NCBI GenBank assembly: GCA_016721425.1
Contig: JADKID010000020.1
Span: forward strand, 62,001-126,000
Reading direction: 5' to 3'
Source of the DNA: Bryobacterales bacterium
GTDB lineage: Bacteria > Acidobacteriota > Terriglobia > Bryobacterales > Bryobacteraceae
DNA length: 64,000 nt
In this document: one piece after another, positions 1-7,760 of the stretch
How positions within the stretch are numbered: the first letter of the stretch is position 1
Layout of the letters: each line of letters starts with the position of its first letter
Position numbers and translations under genes: made by a program
The notes under the pieces: generated by a model
Database searches by the model: none
What the model saw: the letters and a program-made list of their open reading frames with translations, nothing else
What the model was told of the DNA's origin: nothing

Positions 1-1119
1 GCCCGCCTCCAGGCGCATGTTGACGCCCTCCAGGATCCTGCCCCGAATCCCGGCTGTCACCACCACATCTCGCAGCTCAATCGTCGCGCCCCGATCCCCG
101 CGCGGCAGCCCCTCGCCCGTGGTCCGCTCCACCGGCAGATCTTCGATGTAGCCCAGCTTGTCCGTCGCCGCCATCAGGTCGTAAAAAGTCTCCAGGTGCT
201 TGCCCAGCTTGGTGAAGCCGCTCACCACCAGCGCCACTACCAGTTCAGCGGCCACCAGTTGGCCCAAGGTCAATTGCCGGTCGATCACCAGCCATCCGCC
301 CACCCCCAACAGCACGGCGCTCGCTACGGCCTGGAGCAGGAAGGAGCCCACAATCTGCCGCATCAGTATCCGAAAGTGCTTGCCCCGGTAACTGAGGTAT
401 TCCGTGACGTACTGGTCGGTCTTCTGCATCGCCAGAACCGCTCCGGCCGGACGCTTGAACGCCACTTGATGGCGGGCCACCTCCTCTAGCCAGGCTACTA
501 GCGCGTACTTCGCCTTAGACTCCTTCACACTCGTCGGGATGGCCCCAGTGCCCAGCGGGAAAATCACCACCAGGATCGAGAGCAGCAGGATCACGTCAAA
601 CGCCAGCAGCCATGGATGGTAAACCGCCAGCAGAATCATGCCAATCACGGTTTGAAACACCACCGAAAGTCCGTCCACCAGCAGGCTTGCCGCCGCCTTC
701 TGCACCGTCACCACATCCAGAAAGCGGTTCACCAACTCTGGCCCGTGCTGCTCCTCAAATGCCACCGGATCGGCGCCAATCAGCTTGCCCGTGGAGGAGC
801 CCGCAATCCGCACGAAAACCCGCCGCTGGATCAACTCCACCACCCACTGCCTGTAGGCGTTGAGCACCGCCACAAAACACAGCGCCACAAAGACAAGCAG
901 TGTCAGAATCACCAGTGGCTGCAACAGGGTTCCGAACGCCACCGTATTGACAACCGCCTGCACCGCTACCGGCAGCACCAGCGAGACAACTCCGATGGCG
1001 GCCGAATAGATGACGGCAATCCATAGCTCCGTGTATTCCAGACGGAGCATCGCTTTCAAACGCTGCCACGGGTGGACGCCATGATATTCCGTTGGGGAGG
1101 TAGAGACTACGTGGGGCAC
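1..1119 (-). CDS. ABC exporter, membrane domain and start of ATPase domain (3' end outside window)
   Basis: This is the N-terminal 373 codons of a type I ABC exporter; the ATPase half lies beyond the left edge. The translation has several hydrophobic stretches typical of the six-helix membrane domain (for example around IAVIYSAAIGVVSLVLPVAV and LLAVYHPWLLAFDVILLLSI). It ends in the first strands of a nucleotide-binding domain (IELRDVVVTAGIRGRILEGV). The helix segment QLTLGQLVAAELVV resembles the last membrane helices of bacteriocin/HlyB-type exporters. A GTG at 1119 is the first usable start after an in-frame TAG and has no clear Shine-Dalgarno. The gene is divergent from the ArsR-type regulator at 1273, which may control it. 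The substrate cannot be told. Confidence 0.8.
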   Translation of the reverse strand, partial: MPHVVSTSPTEYHGVHPWQRLKAMLRLEYTELWIAVIYSAAIGVVSLVLPVAVQAVVNTVAFGTLLQPLVILTLLVFVALCFVAVLNAYRQWVVELIQRRVFVRIAGSSTGKLIGADPVAFEEQHGPELVNRFLDVVTVQKAAASLLVDGLSVVFQTVIGMILLAVYHPWLLAFDVILLLSILVVIFPLGTGAIPTSVKESKAKYALVAWLEEVARHQVAFKRPAGAVLAMQKTDQYVTEYLSYRGKHFRILMRQIVGSFLLQAVASAVLLGVGGWLVIDRQLTLGQLVAAELVVALVVSGFTKLGKHLETFYDLMAATDKLGYIEDLPVERTTGEGLPRGDRGATIELRDVVVTAGIRGRILEGVNMRLEAG

Positions 1120-1272
1120 TATGGGAAAGATGCTCGAGGCCTATGGTCGGATTCTGCAATGTTCACATATTCAGACATTTGACTTTATTGGTGCGAGGGT
1201 TCATACTAACGGCTACGGAGGGCAGGGCCCATTCCAAACCGAGCGATCATTGCAAAAGAACTGGCGAGCCTG

Positions 1273-1593
1273 TTGAACGCCCTGTCGCACCCTCACCGCG
1301 TGCGCATTGTCGAGGAACTGCGGGACCGCGAGCTGGACGTGAACTCCATCCAGGAGATTCTCGGCATCAGCCACTCCGCCGTCTCCCAGAACTTGTCCGT
1401 CCTGCGGTCCCACCATCTGGTGCGCGAGCGCCGCGACGGACGCCGGGTTATCTACGCGCTGGTTGCGCCGCCGCTGGCCGCCTGGCTAATGGGAGGACTT
1501 CAGTTTCTGGAAGGCCAACTGGTGGACGCTGAGAATCTACGGGCCGTGGCGGAGCAAGTCAAGGACATCTGGGGCGGGCCCTCGGGCGGTTAA
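1273..1593 (+). CDS. ArsR-family winged-helix transcriptional regulator
   Basis: Small DNA-binding repressor of the ArsR/SmtB fold, 106 aa from the TTG at 1273. The core LNALSHPHRVRIVEEL, the recognition helix region SHSAVSQNLSVLRSHHLV and the wing RRDGRRVIYALV are clear. No cysteine or histidine metal site is evident, so the signal is unknown. The frame is open from 1210, and helix 1 (AIIAKELASLL) lies upstream of the TTG, so the true start is probably upstream. An ATT at 1231 is preceded by GGAGG at 1217-1221 and would restore helix 1. It is divergent from the ABC exporter. Its stop overlaps the rsmI stop on the other strand (converging genes). Confidence 0.8.
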   Translation: MNALSHPHRVRIVEELRDRELDVNSIQEILGISHSAVSQNLSVLRSHHLVRERRDGRRVIYALVAPPLAAWLMGGLQFLEGQLVDAENLRAVAEQVKDIWGGPSGG

Positions 1594-2411
1594 CCCTCCT
1601 CCACCATCCGGTATACCTCGCGCTTCGGCAGGCCGCGCTCCTTCGCCACCGCCTTGATGGCGTCCATCCGCGAGAGCCCCGACGCCTCCAGCCGCTTGAC
1701 TGCTACCGGCGCCGGCTCATCCGTCTCTACCTTGCGCTCGCCCTTGCCCACCAGCACGGTAAACTCGCCCTTCACCGCGTCGCGCTTCTCCAGCGCCGCC
1801 CGCACCTCGGACGCCTTGCCGCGCAGAAACTCCTCGTGCAGCTTGGTCAGTTCGCGCGCCGCCACCACAGGCGGGTCACCTAGCGTCTCCTCAATATCCC
1901 GCAGCGTCTCCACAATGCGGTGAGGCGCCTCGTAGAATGCCATCGTCATCTCTTCGCCGGCCAGCGTTTCCAGCCATCGCCGCCGCTCGCCCTGCTTGCG
2001 CGGGAAAAATCCGCAGAATCGAAATTCGTCTGTCGGCAGCCCCGACGCGCAAAGCGCGGTGACCACCGCGGAAACGCCCGGAATCGGCACGACGGCGAAG
2101 CCGCGCTCCACCGCCGAGCGCACCACACGGAAGCCGGGATCAGAAATCAGCGGCGTACCCGCGTCTGATACGATGGCGACGCTCAGCCCCGATTCCAGCC
2201 AGCCGAGGATCTCCTCCGTGCGCGACGCCTCGTTGTGTTCGTGGTAGCTGACCGGATGGCCGCCAATGCCAAAATGGTCCAGCAGTTTGCGCGTCTGCCG
2301 TGTGTCTTCGCACGCGATTCGCGACGCGGTGCGCAGTGTCTCCACCGCGCGGTAGGTCATGTCGCCGAGGTTGCCGATCGGCGTTGCGACGATATAGAGA
2401 ACTCCGGGCAT
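1590..2411 (-). CDS. rsmI: 16S rRNA (cytidine-1402-2'-O)-methyltransferase RsmI
   Basis: Methylates the ribose of C1402 in 16S rRNA using SAM. The 273-aa product has the SAM-dependent tetrapyrrole-methylase fold signatures of RsmI: GVLYIVATPIGNLGD at the N terminus, the CEDTRQTRKLL segment, the VSDAGTPLISDPG loop and PIPGVSAVVTAL. The frame remains open upstream to 2564, but the conserved N terminus begins at the ATG at 2411, so the extension is not counted. The gene is single and faces the ArsR-type gene tail to tail. It is divergent from the 2505 gene, with about 90 nt between them for both promoters. Confidence 0.93.
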   Translation of the reverse strand: MPGVLYIVATPIGNLGDMTYRAVETLRTASRIACEDTRQTRKLLDHFGIGGHPVSYHEHNEASRTEEILGWLESGLSVAIVSDAGTPLISDPGFRVVRSAVERGFAVVPIPGVSAVVTALCASGLPTDEFRFCGFFPRKQGERRRWLETLAGEEMTMAFYEAPHRIVETLRDIEETLGDPPVVAARELTKLHEEFLRGKASEVRAALEKRDAVKGEFTVLVGKGERKVETDEPAPVAVKRLEASGLSRMDAIKAVAKERGLPKREVYRMVEEG

Positions 2412-2504
2412 CAAGTCTATCTTATTCGCCTGGGCGCTCTTCGGTTGATGAAAACGGCGCTGCCCGACGATAAGGGTACAGAGAGACGTGTCGAGAGATG
2501 AACT

Positions 2505-3719
2505 ATGCTTGAATATTCTGGGCAGGCAAGCGAGACATTGCACATGGAACCTCGAACATCCCAAGCCGAGTTCGGCAGAGAGACCGATTCGCCGGCTGGT
2601 ACCGCATATCGGTGGGACGTGCCCGGCCGGTCCGCCACGATCTTTATCGACTATGACCTGGTGGATCGCCTGGGTTTTGAGATCATGCGCGGCTTTGGGG
2701 CCGTGCCGAAGCGCGGCGCCGAGGTGGGGGGCATCCTGCTAGGTAGCGCCGAGATGGGCGATCGCATGGTGGTCCGGATCGAGGACTTTGTCGGCGTGCC
2801 CTGCGAGCATCTCCGCGGTCCTTCCTATGTTCTCTCTGAGAAGGACATGCAGGCTTTTGACGAAGCTCTGGAGCGGTGGAGACCTGCCCCGGACAAGCGG
2901 ATCTACGTCGTGGGCTACTTCCGCAGCAACACTCGCGATGCGCTCCAATTGAGCCCTGAGGATCTGGAGATTCTGGAGACCCGTTTCCCCGGCTCCAGCG
3001 CGGTCTGCTTGCAGGTGAAACCTTATGCCACCCGCGCCAGTGAGGCCACGTTTTTCATTCGCGAAAACGGTCAGTTTCCCACCGAGTGCCGTCCCGCCGC
3101 CTTCGCCTTTCGCCGCAAGGAAATGGGAGGCGGCAAGCCCGCCCGGAGGCCCCGTGGAGCCGAGGACGGGGGGCTGGACTCGGCGCGAGAAGCCGAATCG
3201 GTCTCCCCCGGCGTACCGGCTACCGGGTCCGTCCCTGTCTTTTCCGCACCAGCCTTCAGTTCGCCGCCCGGCGTACCTCTGGCCCCCGCCGCCGTTCCTC
3301 TGGCCCCCGCCGCCAGGCCCCGCACCGGATGGTTCTGGATCCCCCTGTCGTTCATCTTCCTGCTGCTTGGCGTCGTAATGGGCTTTCAAATCGCCCTCAC
3401 CTACCGCAACCAACAACCGCTCACCGCCGCCTCCGATCCCTACGCACTCGATCTGAGCGTCGTCCAGTTTGGCGATAGCCTCCACCTGAAATGGAATACC
3501 GAGGCCGCCGCCTTCGGCACAGCACGCCGCGGTGTGCTCCATATCCAGGACGGCGACAACCAAAAAGAGGTTGAACTCAAGCAGGAGGACCTCACCCGCG
3601 GCGGCGCGCTCTACCGCAACTCCTCCTCCAATGTGAAGTTCCGCCTCGAGGTCTTTCCCCGCGATCGCAACAGCGTTGTCGAGTCCGTCGAACTGCGGTT
3701 GCTCGATACCCGGAAGTAA
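2505..3719 (+). CDS. Membrane-anchored protein with degenerate JAMM/MPN-like domain
   Basis: 404-aa protein of unknown function. Residues about 45-190 resemble an MPN/JAMM isopeptidase fold. E73 sits in GAEVGGILLG, and GYFRSNTRDALQLSPEDL keeps the H-x-H-x7-S-x2-D spacing with R140 and N142 in place of both zinc-binding histidines, while S150 and D153 remain. A proline/alanine-rich linker with a doubled PLAPAA unit leads to one membrane helix (about 276-300). A C-terminal beta-rich domain of about 100 residues follows, probably outside the membrane. The domain is inferred from motif spacing, and loss of the histidines argues against peptidase activity. It lies 18 nt before the signal peptidase pair. 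An alternative start is ATG 2544. Confidence 0.6.
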   Translation: MLEYSGQASETLHMEPRTSQAEFGRETDSPAGTAYRWDVPGRSATIFIDYDLVDRLGFEIMRGFGAVPKRGAEVGGILLGSAEMGDRMVVRIEDFVGVPCEHLRGPSYVLSEKDMQAFDEALERWRPAPDKRIYVVGYFRSNTRDALQLSPEDLEILETRFPGSSAVCLQVKPYATRASEATFFIRENGQFPTECRPAAFAFRRKEMGGGKPARRPRGAEDGGLDSAREAESVSPGVPATGSVPVFSAPAFSSPPGVPLAPAAVPLAPAARPRTGWFWIPLSFIFLLLGVVMGFQIALTYRNQQPLTAASDPYALDLSVVQFGDSLHLKWNTEAAAFGTARRGVLHIQDGDNQKEVELKQEDLTRGGALYRNSSSNVKFRLEVFPRDRNSVVESVELRLLDTRK

Positions 3720-3720
3720 A

Positions 3721-3737
3721 CCGCTACAATAGCGGAA
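3721..3737 (+). promoter_or_regulatory. Leaderless-type promoter of first lepB, inside an inverted repeat
   Basis: CCGCTACAATAGCGG is a perfect inverted repeat (6-bp arms, 3-nt centre). It contains the -10-like hexamer TACAAT (3725-3730), which ends 7 nt before the GTG start at 3738. If the hexamer is used, transcription would begin at or next to the start codon. The repeat arms could also be read as an operator. Confidence 0.5.
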
Positions 3738-4529
3738 GTGCAGGAAGAGAACCTCTCCGCGGAGACTACGCCCGAACTACCGCCCGTTGCGCCCTATGCC
3801 GAGCCGCCCAGAGGCGCCATCGCGGAATGGACCGTTACGGTTCTGCTCCTGCTGTTTGGTACCACCACCCTCGTCCAGGCCTTCGTCATCCCAACGGGGT
3901 CCATGGAAGACAACATGCTCATCGGCGACCACCTTCTTGTGGACAAACTCGCCTATGCCCCGCCCGGCGCCGTCAGCAAATACCTGCTGCCCTACACACC
4001 CGTCAAGCGCGGCGATATCATCGTCTTCCGCTTCCCCGTCGACATCCGCCAGACCTTCGTCAAACGAGTGATTGGCATCCCCGGTGATCGCATCCGCCTC
4101 TCCAGTAAGCAGGTCTTCCTCAATGGCAAGTCCCTGGACGAGCCGTATAAGTTCAACAAAACCAGCTACATCGATTCCTACCGCGACAACTTTCCCACCG
4201 CGCCGAATACCCGGGTCGACGATCGCGCCCTCGATATGTTGGAAAAACACGTCACCGAGGGCGACGTCGTCGTGCCGCCCGATTGCTACTTCGCCATGGG
4301 CGACAATCGCGATTCCTCCCTCGATTCCCGCTACTGGGGCTTTGTCCCGCGCGCCAATATTATCGGCAAGCCTCTCATCGTCTACTGGTCCTACGACGCC
4401 CCTACTGACAGACTTGTCAATTCCGGCTTCGATCTGGAACACATCAAGGACTTGGCCCGTAACTTCTTTACGAAGACCCGCTGGAATCGCACTCTGATGC
4501 TGATTCGCGGCCATGAAGTGAAAAACTGA
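3738..4529 (+). CDS. lepB: Signal peptidase I (first of tandem pair)
   Basis: Cleaves signal peptides from exported proteins at the outer face of the inner membrane. The 263-aa product has one N-terminal membrane helix (about 31-51), the catalytic serine S55 in PTGSMEDN, the general-base lysine K109 in TFVKRVIGIPGD, and the family box YFAMGDNRDSSLDSRYWG. It starts at GTG 3738 without a clear Shine-Dalgarno. The second signal peptidase begins one base after its stop. The two copies share most motifs but differ at their N termini and in the loop around VPPD, suggesting an old duplication with possible substrate specialisation. Confidence 0.93.
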   Translation: MQEENLSAETTPELPPVAPYAEPPRGAIAEWTVTVLLLLFGTTTLVQAFVIPTGSMEDNMLIGDHLLVDKLAYAPPGAVSKYLLPYTPVKRGDIIVFRFPVDIRQTFVKRVIGIPGDRIRLSSKQVFLNGKSLDEPYKFNKTSYIDSYRDNFPTAPNTRVDDRALDMLEKHVTEGDVVVPPDCYFAMGDNRDSSLDSRYWGFVPRANIIGKPLIVYWSYDAPTDRLVNSGFDLEHIKDLARNFFTKTRWNRTLMLIRGHEVKN

Positions 4530-4530
4530 A

Positions 4531-5343
4531 ATGAAACAAAAAGCTCCCAAGGCCAAATCGCCTGAGGCCGTGAAGCCTGGCGACGCTGTCAAGCCCGTCA
4601 AGGCCGATTTCCCCGAGCAGGTCCGCTCCTTCGTCGCTGAATGGAGCGTCACCATCATCCTCCTCCTGTTTGGCACCACCACCCTCCTCCAGGCTTTCGT
4701 GGTCCCCACCGGCTCCATGGAAGATACCGTGCTCATCGGCGATCATATGTTCGTCGATAAGCTCTCCTATTCGCCCGCTGGCCCTGTCAGCAAGTACCTC
4801 CTGCCCTACACGCCCGTCCAGCGCGGCGACATCATCGTCTTCAAATGGCCCATCGACACGCGGCAAAACTACGTCAAACGCGTCGTCGGCGTGCCAGGCG
4901 ACCGCATCAAGCTCGTCAACAAAGACCTCTACCTGAACGGTAAAAAGGTGACCGAGCCCTATGTCGTCCACAAAAGCCCCATGCTCGATTCCTATCGCGA
5001 CAACTTCCCCACGGAGCCGAACACCCGCCTGGAGGATCCGGCCATCCGCATGCTCGCCGACAACGTGAAGGACGGCGAGGTCACCGTGCCGCCCGATCAC
5101 TACTTCGCCATGGGCGACAATCGCGACAACTCGCTGGATTCCCGCTACTGGGGCTTTGTCCCGCGTGGCAACATCGTCGGCAAGCCGGCCATCATCTTCT
5201 GGTCCTACGATGCCACCACGGAAGAGCTGGCCAATCCCAACATCATCTCCATCACGCACATCATCGATCTGGCGACGAACTTCTTCTCCAAAACGCGCTG
5301 GAACCGGACGTTCATGATTCCGCGCCGCTACCCCTTAGCCTAA
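4531..5343 (+). CDS. lepB: Signal peptidase I (second of tandem pair)
   Basis: Paralogue of the preceding gene, 270 aa, with a longer lysine-rich cytoplasmic N terminus (residues 1-30) before the membrane helix (about 38-58). The catalytic dyad is S62 (PTGSMEDT) and K116 (NYVKRVVGVPGD), and the box YFAMGDNRDNSLDSRYWG is intact, so both copies should be active. Its ATG follows the upstream stop by one base, and its stop (TAATG) overlaps the start of the mannose-1-phosphate guanylyltransferase gene. Three genes are therefore tightly coupled in one transcript. Two signal peptidases suit the large secreted-protein load seen in this window. Confidence 0.93.
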   Translation: MKQKAPKAKSPEAVKPGDAVKPVKADFPEQVRSFVAEWSVTIILLLFGTTTLLQAFVVPTGSMEDTVLIGDHMFVDKLSYSPAGPVSKYLLPYTPVQRGDIIVFKWPIDTRQNYVKRVVGVPGDRIKLVNKDLYLNGKKVTEPYVVHKSPMLDSYRDNFPTEPNTRLEDPAIRMLADNVKDGEVTVPPDHYFAMGDNRDNSLDSRYWGFVPRGNIVGKPAIIFWSYDATTEELANPNIISITHIIDLATNFFSKTRWNRTFMIPRRYPLA

Positions 5344-6425
5344 TGTCCAATCAGCACTACCACGCACTCATCCTCGCCGGCGGTCGCGGCACTCGCTTCT
5401 GGCCGCGCAGCCGCAAGTCCAAGGCCAAACAGGTCCTCGATTTTCTAGGTCAGGGCACGCTGATTCAGCAGACGGCTGAGCGGTTGGTTCCGGTGGTTTC
5501 GCCCGAAAACATCTGGGTCCTCACCAACGATCATCTCCGCGCCGAGATCATCCGCCAGCTGCCGCAGGTGCCCAAGCGCCAGATCATCTCCGAGCCCGCC
5601 GGCCGCAATACCGCGCCCGCCATCGGCCTGGCCGCCAAGATCCTCCAGGATGTCGATCCCGACGCCGTGATGGGTGTCTTCCCCTCCGATCACGTCGTCG
5701 CCAAGCCGGCCGCCTTCCGCAAGACCATTCAGGCCGCCTACCGCGCCGCCGCCAAGGGCCAGATGGCCCTGCTCGGTCTGCAGCCCCGGTGGGCCGAGAC
5801 CGGGTTCGGCTATATCGAGTTTCCCAAGGGCGCCATGAAGCCGGGATCGCTCGTCCCCGTGCCCGTCGTACGCTTCCGCGAGAAACCCGATGCCAGTACC
5901 GCCAAGAAGTTCGTCCAGGCGGGCCACTTCTGCTGGAACGGCGGCATGTTCTTCTGGCGCGCCGATATCTTCTCCGCCGAGCTGTGGCACCACCTGCCGA
6001 AAACGGCGGCGCTGCTCGATAGCCTACCCAAGTTTGGTTCACGCCAGTTCAACGCGCAATTGGCCGAAGTGTTTCCGCAGTGCGAGAACATCAGCGTGGA
6101 TTTCGCCGTGCTCGAAAAGTCCGAAGATGTGGTGGGCATCGCTGCCGGCGACATCGGCTGGGACGACGTGGGCAGCTTCTCCGCGGTCTACGAATTGATG
6201 GACAAAGACGGCGATGACAACGCTTCGCGCGGCGACTCCCTGATCTCCGATGCGCGCGGCAACTACATCGACGCTCCCGGCAAGCTCGTCGCTCTGCTCG
6301 GCGTCGAAGATCTCATCATCGTCGACACGCCCGACGCCCTGCTCATCACCCGCCGCGACCTCTCGCAAAAAGTCGGCGACCTCGTCAAGCTTCTCGAAAA
6401 GTCCGGCCGCGATAACCTGTTGTAG
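5343..6425 (+). CDS. manC: Mannose-1-phosphate guanylyltransferase
   Basis: Makes GDP-mannose from mannose-1-phosphate and GTP, feeding polysaccharide and glycoconjugate synthesis in the cytoplasm. The N terminus ALILAGGRGTRFWPRSR is the nucleotidyltransferase signature. Further family boxes are QTAERL, EPAGRNTAPAIGLAA, GVFPSDHVV, FREKPD and WNGGMFFW. At 360 aa it is the short, monofunctional form and lacks the C-terminal phosphomannose isomerase cupin of long ManC/AlgA proteins. It overlaps the lepB stop by one base and is followed directly by the sulfatase start, so it is probably co-transcribed with both. Confidence 0.92.
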   Translation: MSNQHYHALILAGGRGTRFWPRSRKSKAKQVLDFLGQGTLIQQTAERLVPVVSPENIWVLTNDHLRAEIIRQLPQVPKRQIISEPAGRNTAPAIGLAAKILQDVDPDAVMGVFPSDHVVAKPAAFRKTIQAAYRAAAKGQMALLGLQPRWAETGFGYIEFPKGAMKPGSLVPVPVVRFREKPDASTAKKFVQAGHFCWNGGMFFWRADIFSAELWHHLPKTAALLDSLPKFGSRQFNAQLAEVFPQCENISVDFAVLEKSEDVVGIAAGDIGWDDVGSFSAVYELMDKDGDDNASRGDSLISDARGNYIDAPGKLVALLGVEDLIIVDTPDALLITRRDLSQKVGDLVKLLEKSGRDNLL

Positions 6426-7754
6426 ATGCCTCTCACTCGCCGGTCGTTCCTCGCCGCTCCGGCGCTTCTCCAGGCCCGCGGCGATAGGCCCAACGTCATG
6501 GTCATCCTCCTCGATGACCTCGGCTGCCGTGACCTCGGCTACCTGGGCGCCGCCGACCTCAAGACGCCCCACATCGACGCCCTCGCCCGCGGCGGCGTGC
6601 GCTTCCCCAACTGGTATTCCAACGCGCCCGTCTGTGCTCCATCCCGCGCCGCCATCCTCTCCGGCCGCTACCCCGTTCGTGCCGGCGTGCCCGACAATGG
6701 CGGCAGGCTCACGCCCGGTATGCCCATCCTGGGCTCGCTCTTCCGCCAGGCCGGCTACCGCACCGCCGCCATCGGTAAATGGCATCTCGGCAGCGACGAT
6801 CAAACCTGCCCCAACGCCCACGGCTTCGAGAACTTCTACGGATTCCACTCCGGTTGCGTCGATTTCTACTCCCACCGCTACTACTGGGGCGACCCGCGCA
6901 TCCCCAACTACCACGACCTCTGGCGCAACCGCACCGAGATCTTCGAGGACGGCCGCTACCTCACCGAGCGCATCGCTGAGGAGACCGTCGCCTTTCTCGA
7001 TCGCAGCCGCAAAGAGCCCTTCTGCGCCTACGTCGCCTTCAACGCGCCCCACTACCCCATGCACGCGCCGGAAAAGTACGTCAGCCGCTTCCCCCATCTG
7101 CCGCCCGAGCGCCGCACCTACGCCGCCATGCTCGCCGCCGTGGATGACGGTGTCGGCGCCATCCGCCGTGCCCTTGCCGCTAACGGGCAATTGGAAAACA
7201 CAGTGCTCTTTTTCCTCGGCGACAACGGCGCCACCACCGAAAAGCGCGCCGGGCTGAACGGCGAGTACGCCACCGCCGGCGACAACGGGCCATTCAAGGC
7301 CTTCAAATTCAGCGTCTTTGACGGCGGCGTGCATGTGCCGGCGTTTCTCCACTGGCCGGCGCGCGGCCTAAAACCCGCCGAGCCGCGCGCTGCCGTCCAA
7401 TCGATGGACATCCTGCCCACCGCCCTCGCTGCGGCCGGCCTCGCCGCTCCCACCGGCCTCGACGGCGGTTCGCTGCTGCCCCTGCTGGAGGGCGGCTCCG
7501 CACCCCACGATGCACTCTTCTGGAATCAGGGCGGCCAACTGGCCGTGCGCCGCGGCCCGTGGAAACTGGTCATCAATGGCAAGCTCCACGACCGCCGGCC
7601 CGAAGGCGGCCAGGCGCTCGCCGGCGACGATGTACTCTGGCTTGCCAATCTCGACGACGATCCCGGCGAGAGCCGCAACCTGCGCCGCCAGCAGCCCAAA
7701 CTCGTCGACGAGCTCGCCACGCAGGCTACCGCCTGGCGGGACAAGCTCAACTAA
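6426..7754 (+). CDS. Secreted sulfatase (type I, formylglycine-dependent)
   Basis: Arylsulfatase-family hydrolase of 442 aa, likely acting on sulfated carbohydrates outside the cytoplasm. The N terminus (PLTRRSFLAAPALL) looks like a Tat signal. Metal ligands are in VILLDDLG. The active-site motif C-A-P-S-R in NAPVCAPSRAAILSGRYP carries the cysteine that must be converted to formylglycine, followed by the second signature GYRTAAIGKWHLG. FLGDNG carries a further metal-site aspartate. No formylglycine-generating enzyme is in the window. The ATG follows the manC stop directly. With the neighbouring GH27 enzyme and tannase it suggests polysaccharide breakdown. Confidence 0.92.
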   Translation: MPLTRRSFLAAPALLQARGDRPNVMVILLDDLGCRDLGYLGAADLKTPHIDALARGGVRFPNWYSNAPVCAPSRAAILSGRYPVRAGVPDNGGRLTPGMPILGSLFRQAGYRTAAIGKWHLGSDDQTCPNAHGFENFYGFHSGCVDFYSHRYYWGDPRIPNYHDLWRNRTEIFEDGRYLTERIAEETVAFLDRSRKEPFCAYVAFNAPHYPMHAPEKYVSRFPHLPPERRTYAAMLAAVDDGVGAIRRALAANGQLENTVLFFLGDNGATTEKRAGLNGEYATAGDNGPFKAFKFSVFDGGVHVPAFLHWPARGLKPAEPRAAVQSMDILPTALAAAGLAAPTGLDGGSLLPLLEGGSAPHDALFWNQGGQLAVRRGPWKLVINGKLHDRRPEGGQALAGDDVLWLANLDDDPGESRNLRRQQPKLVDELATQATAWRDKLN

Positions 7755-7760
7755 CGCGCC

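Noticed and set aside
755..1159. 134-codon minus-strand frame at the left end
   Set aside because: Out of frame with the ABC exporter membrane domain, which is clearly the coding frame.
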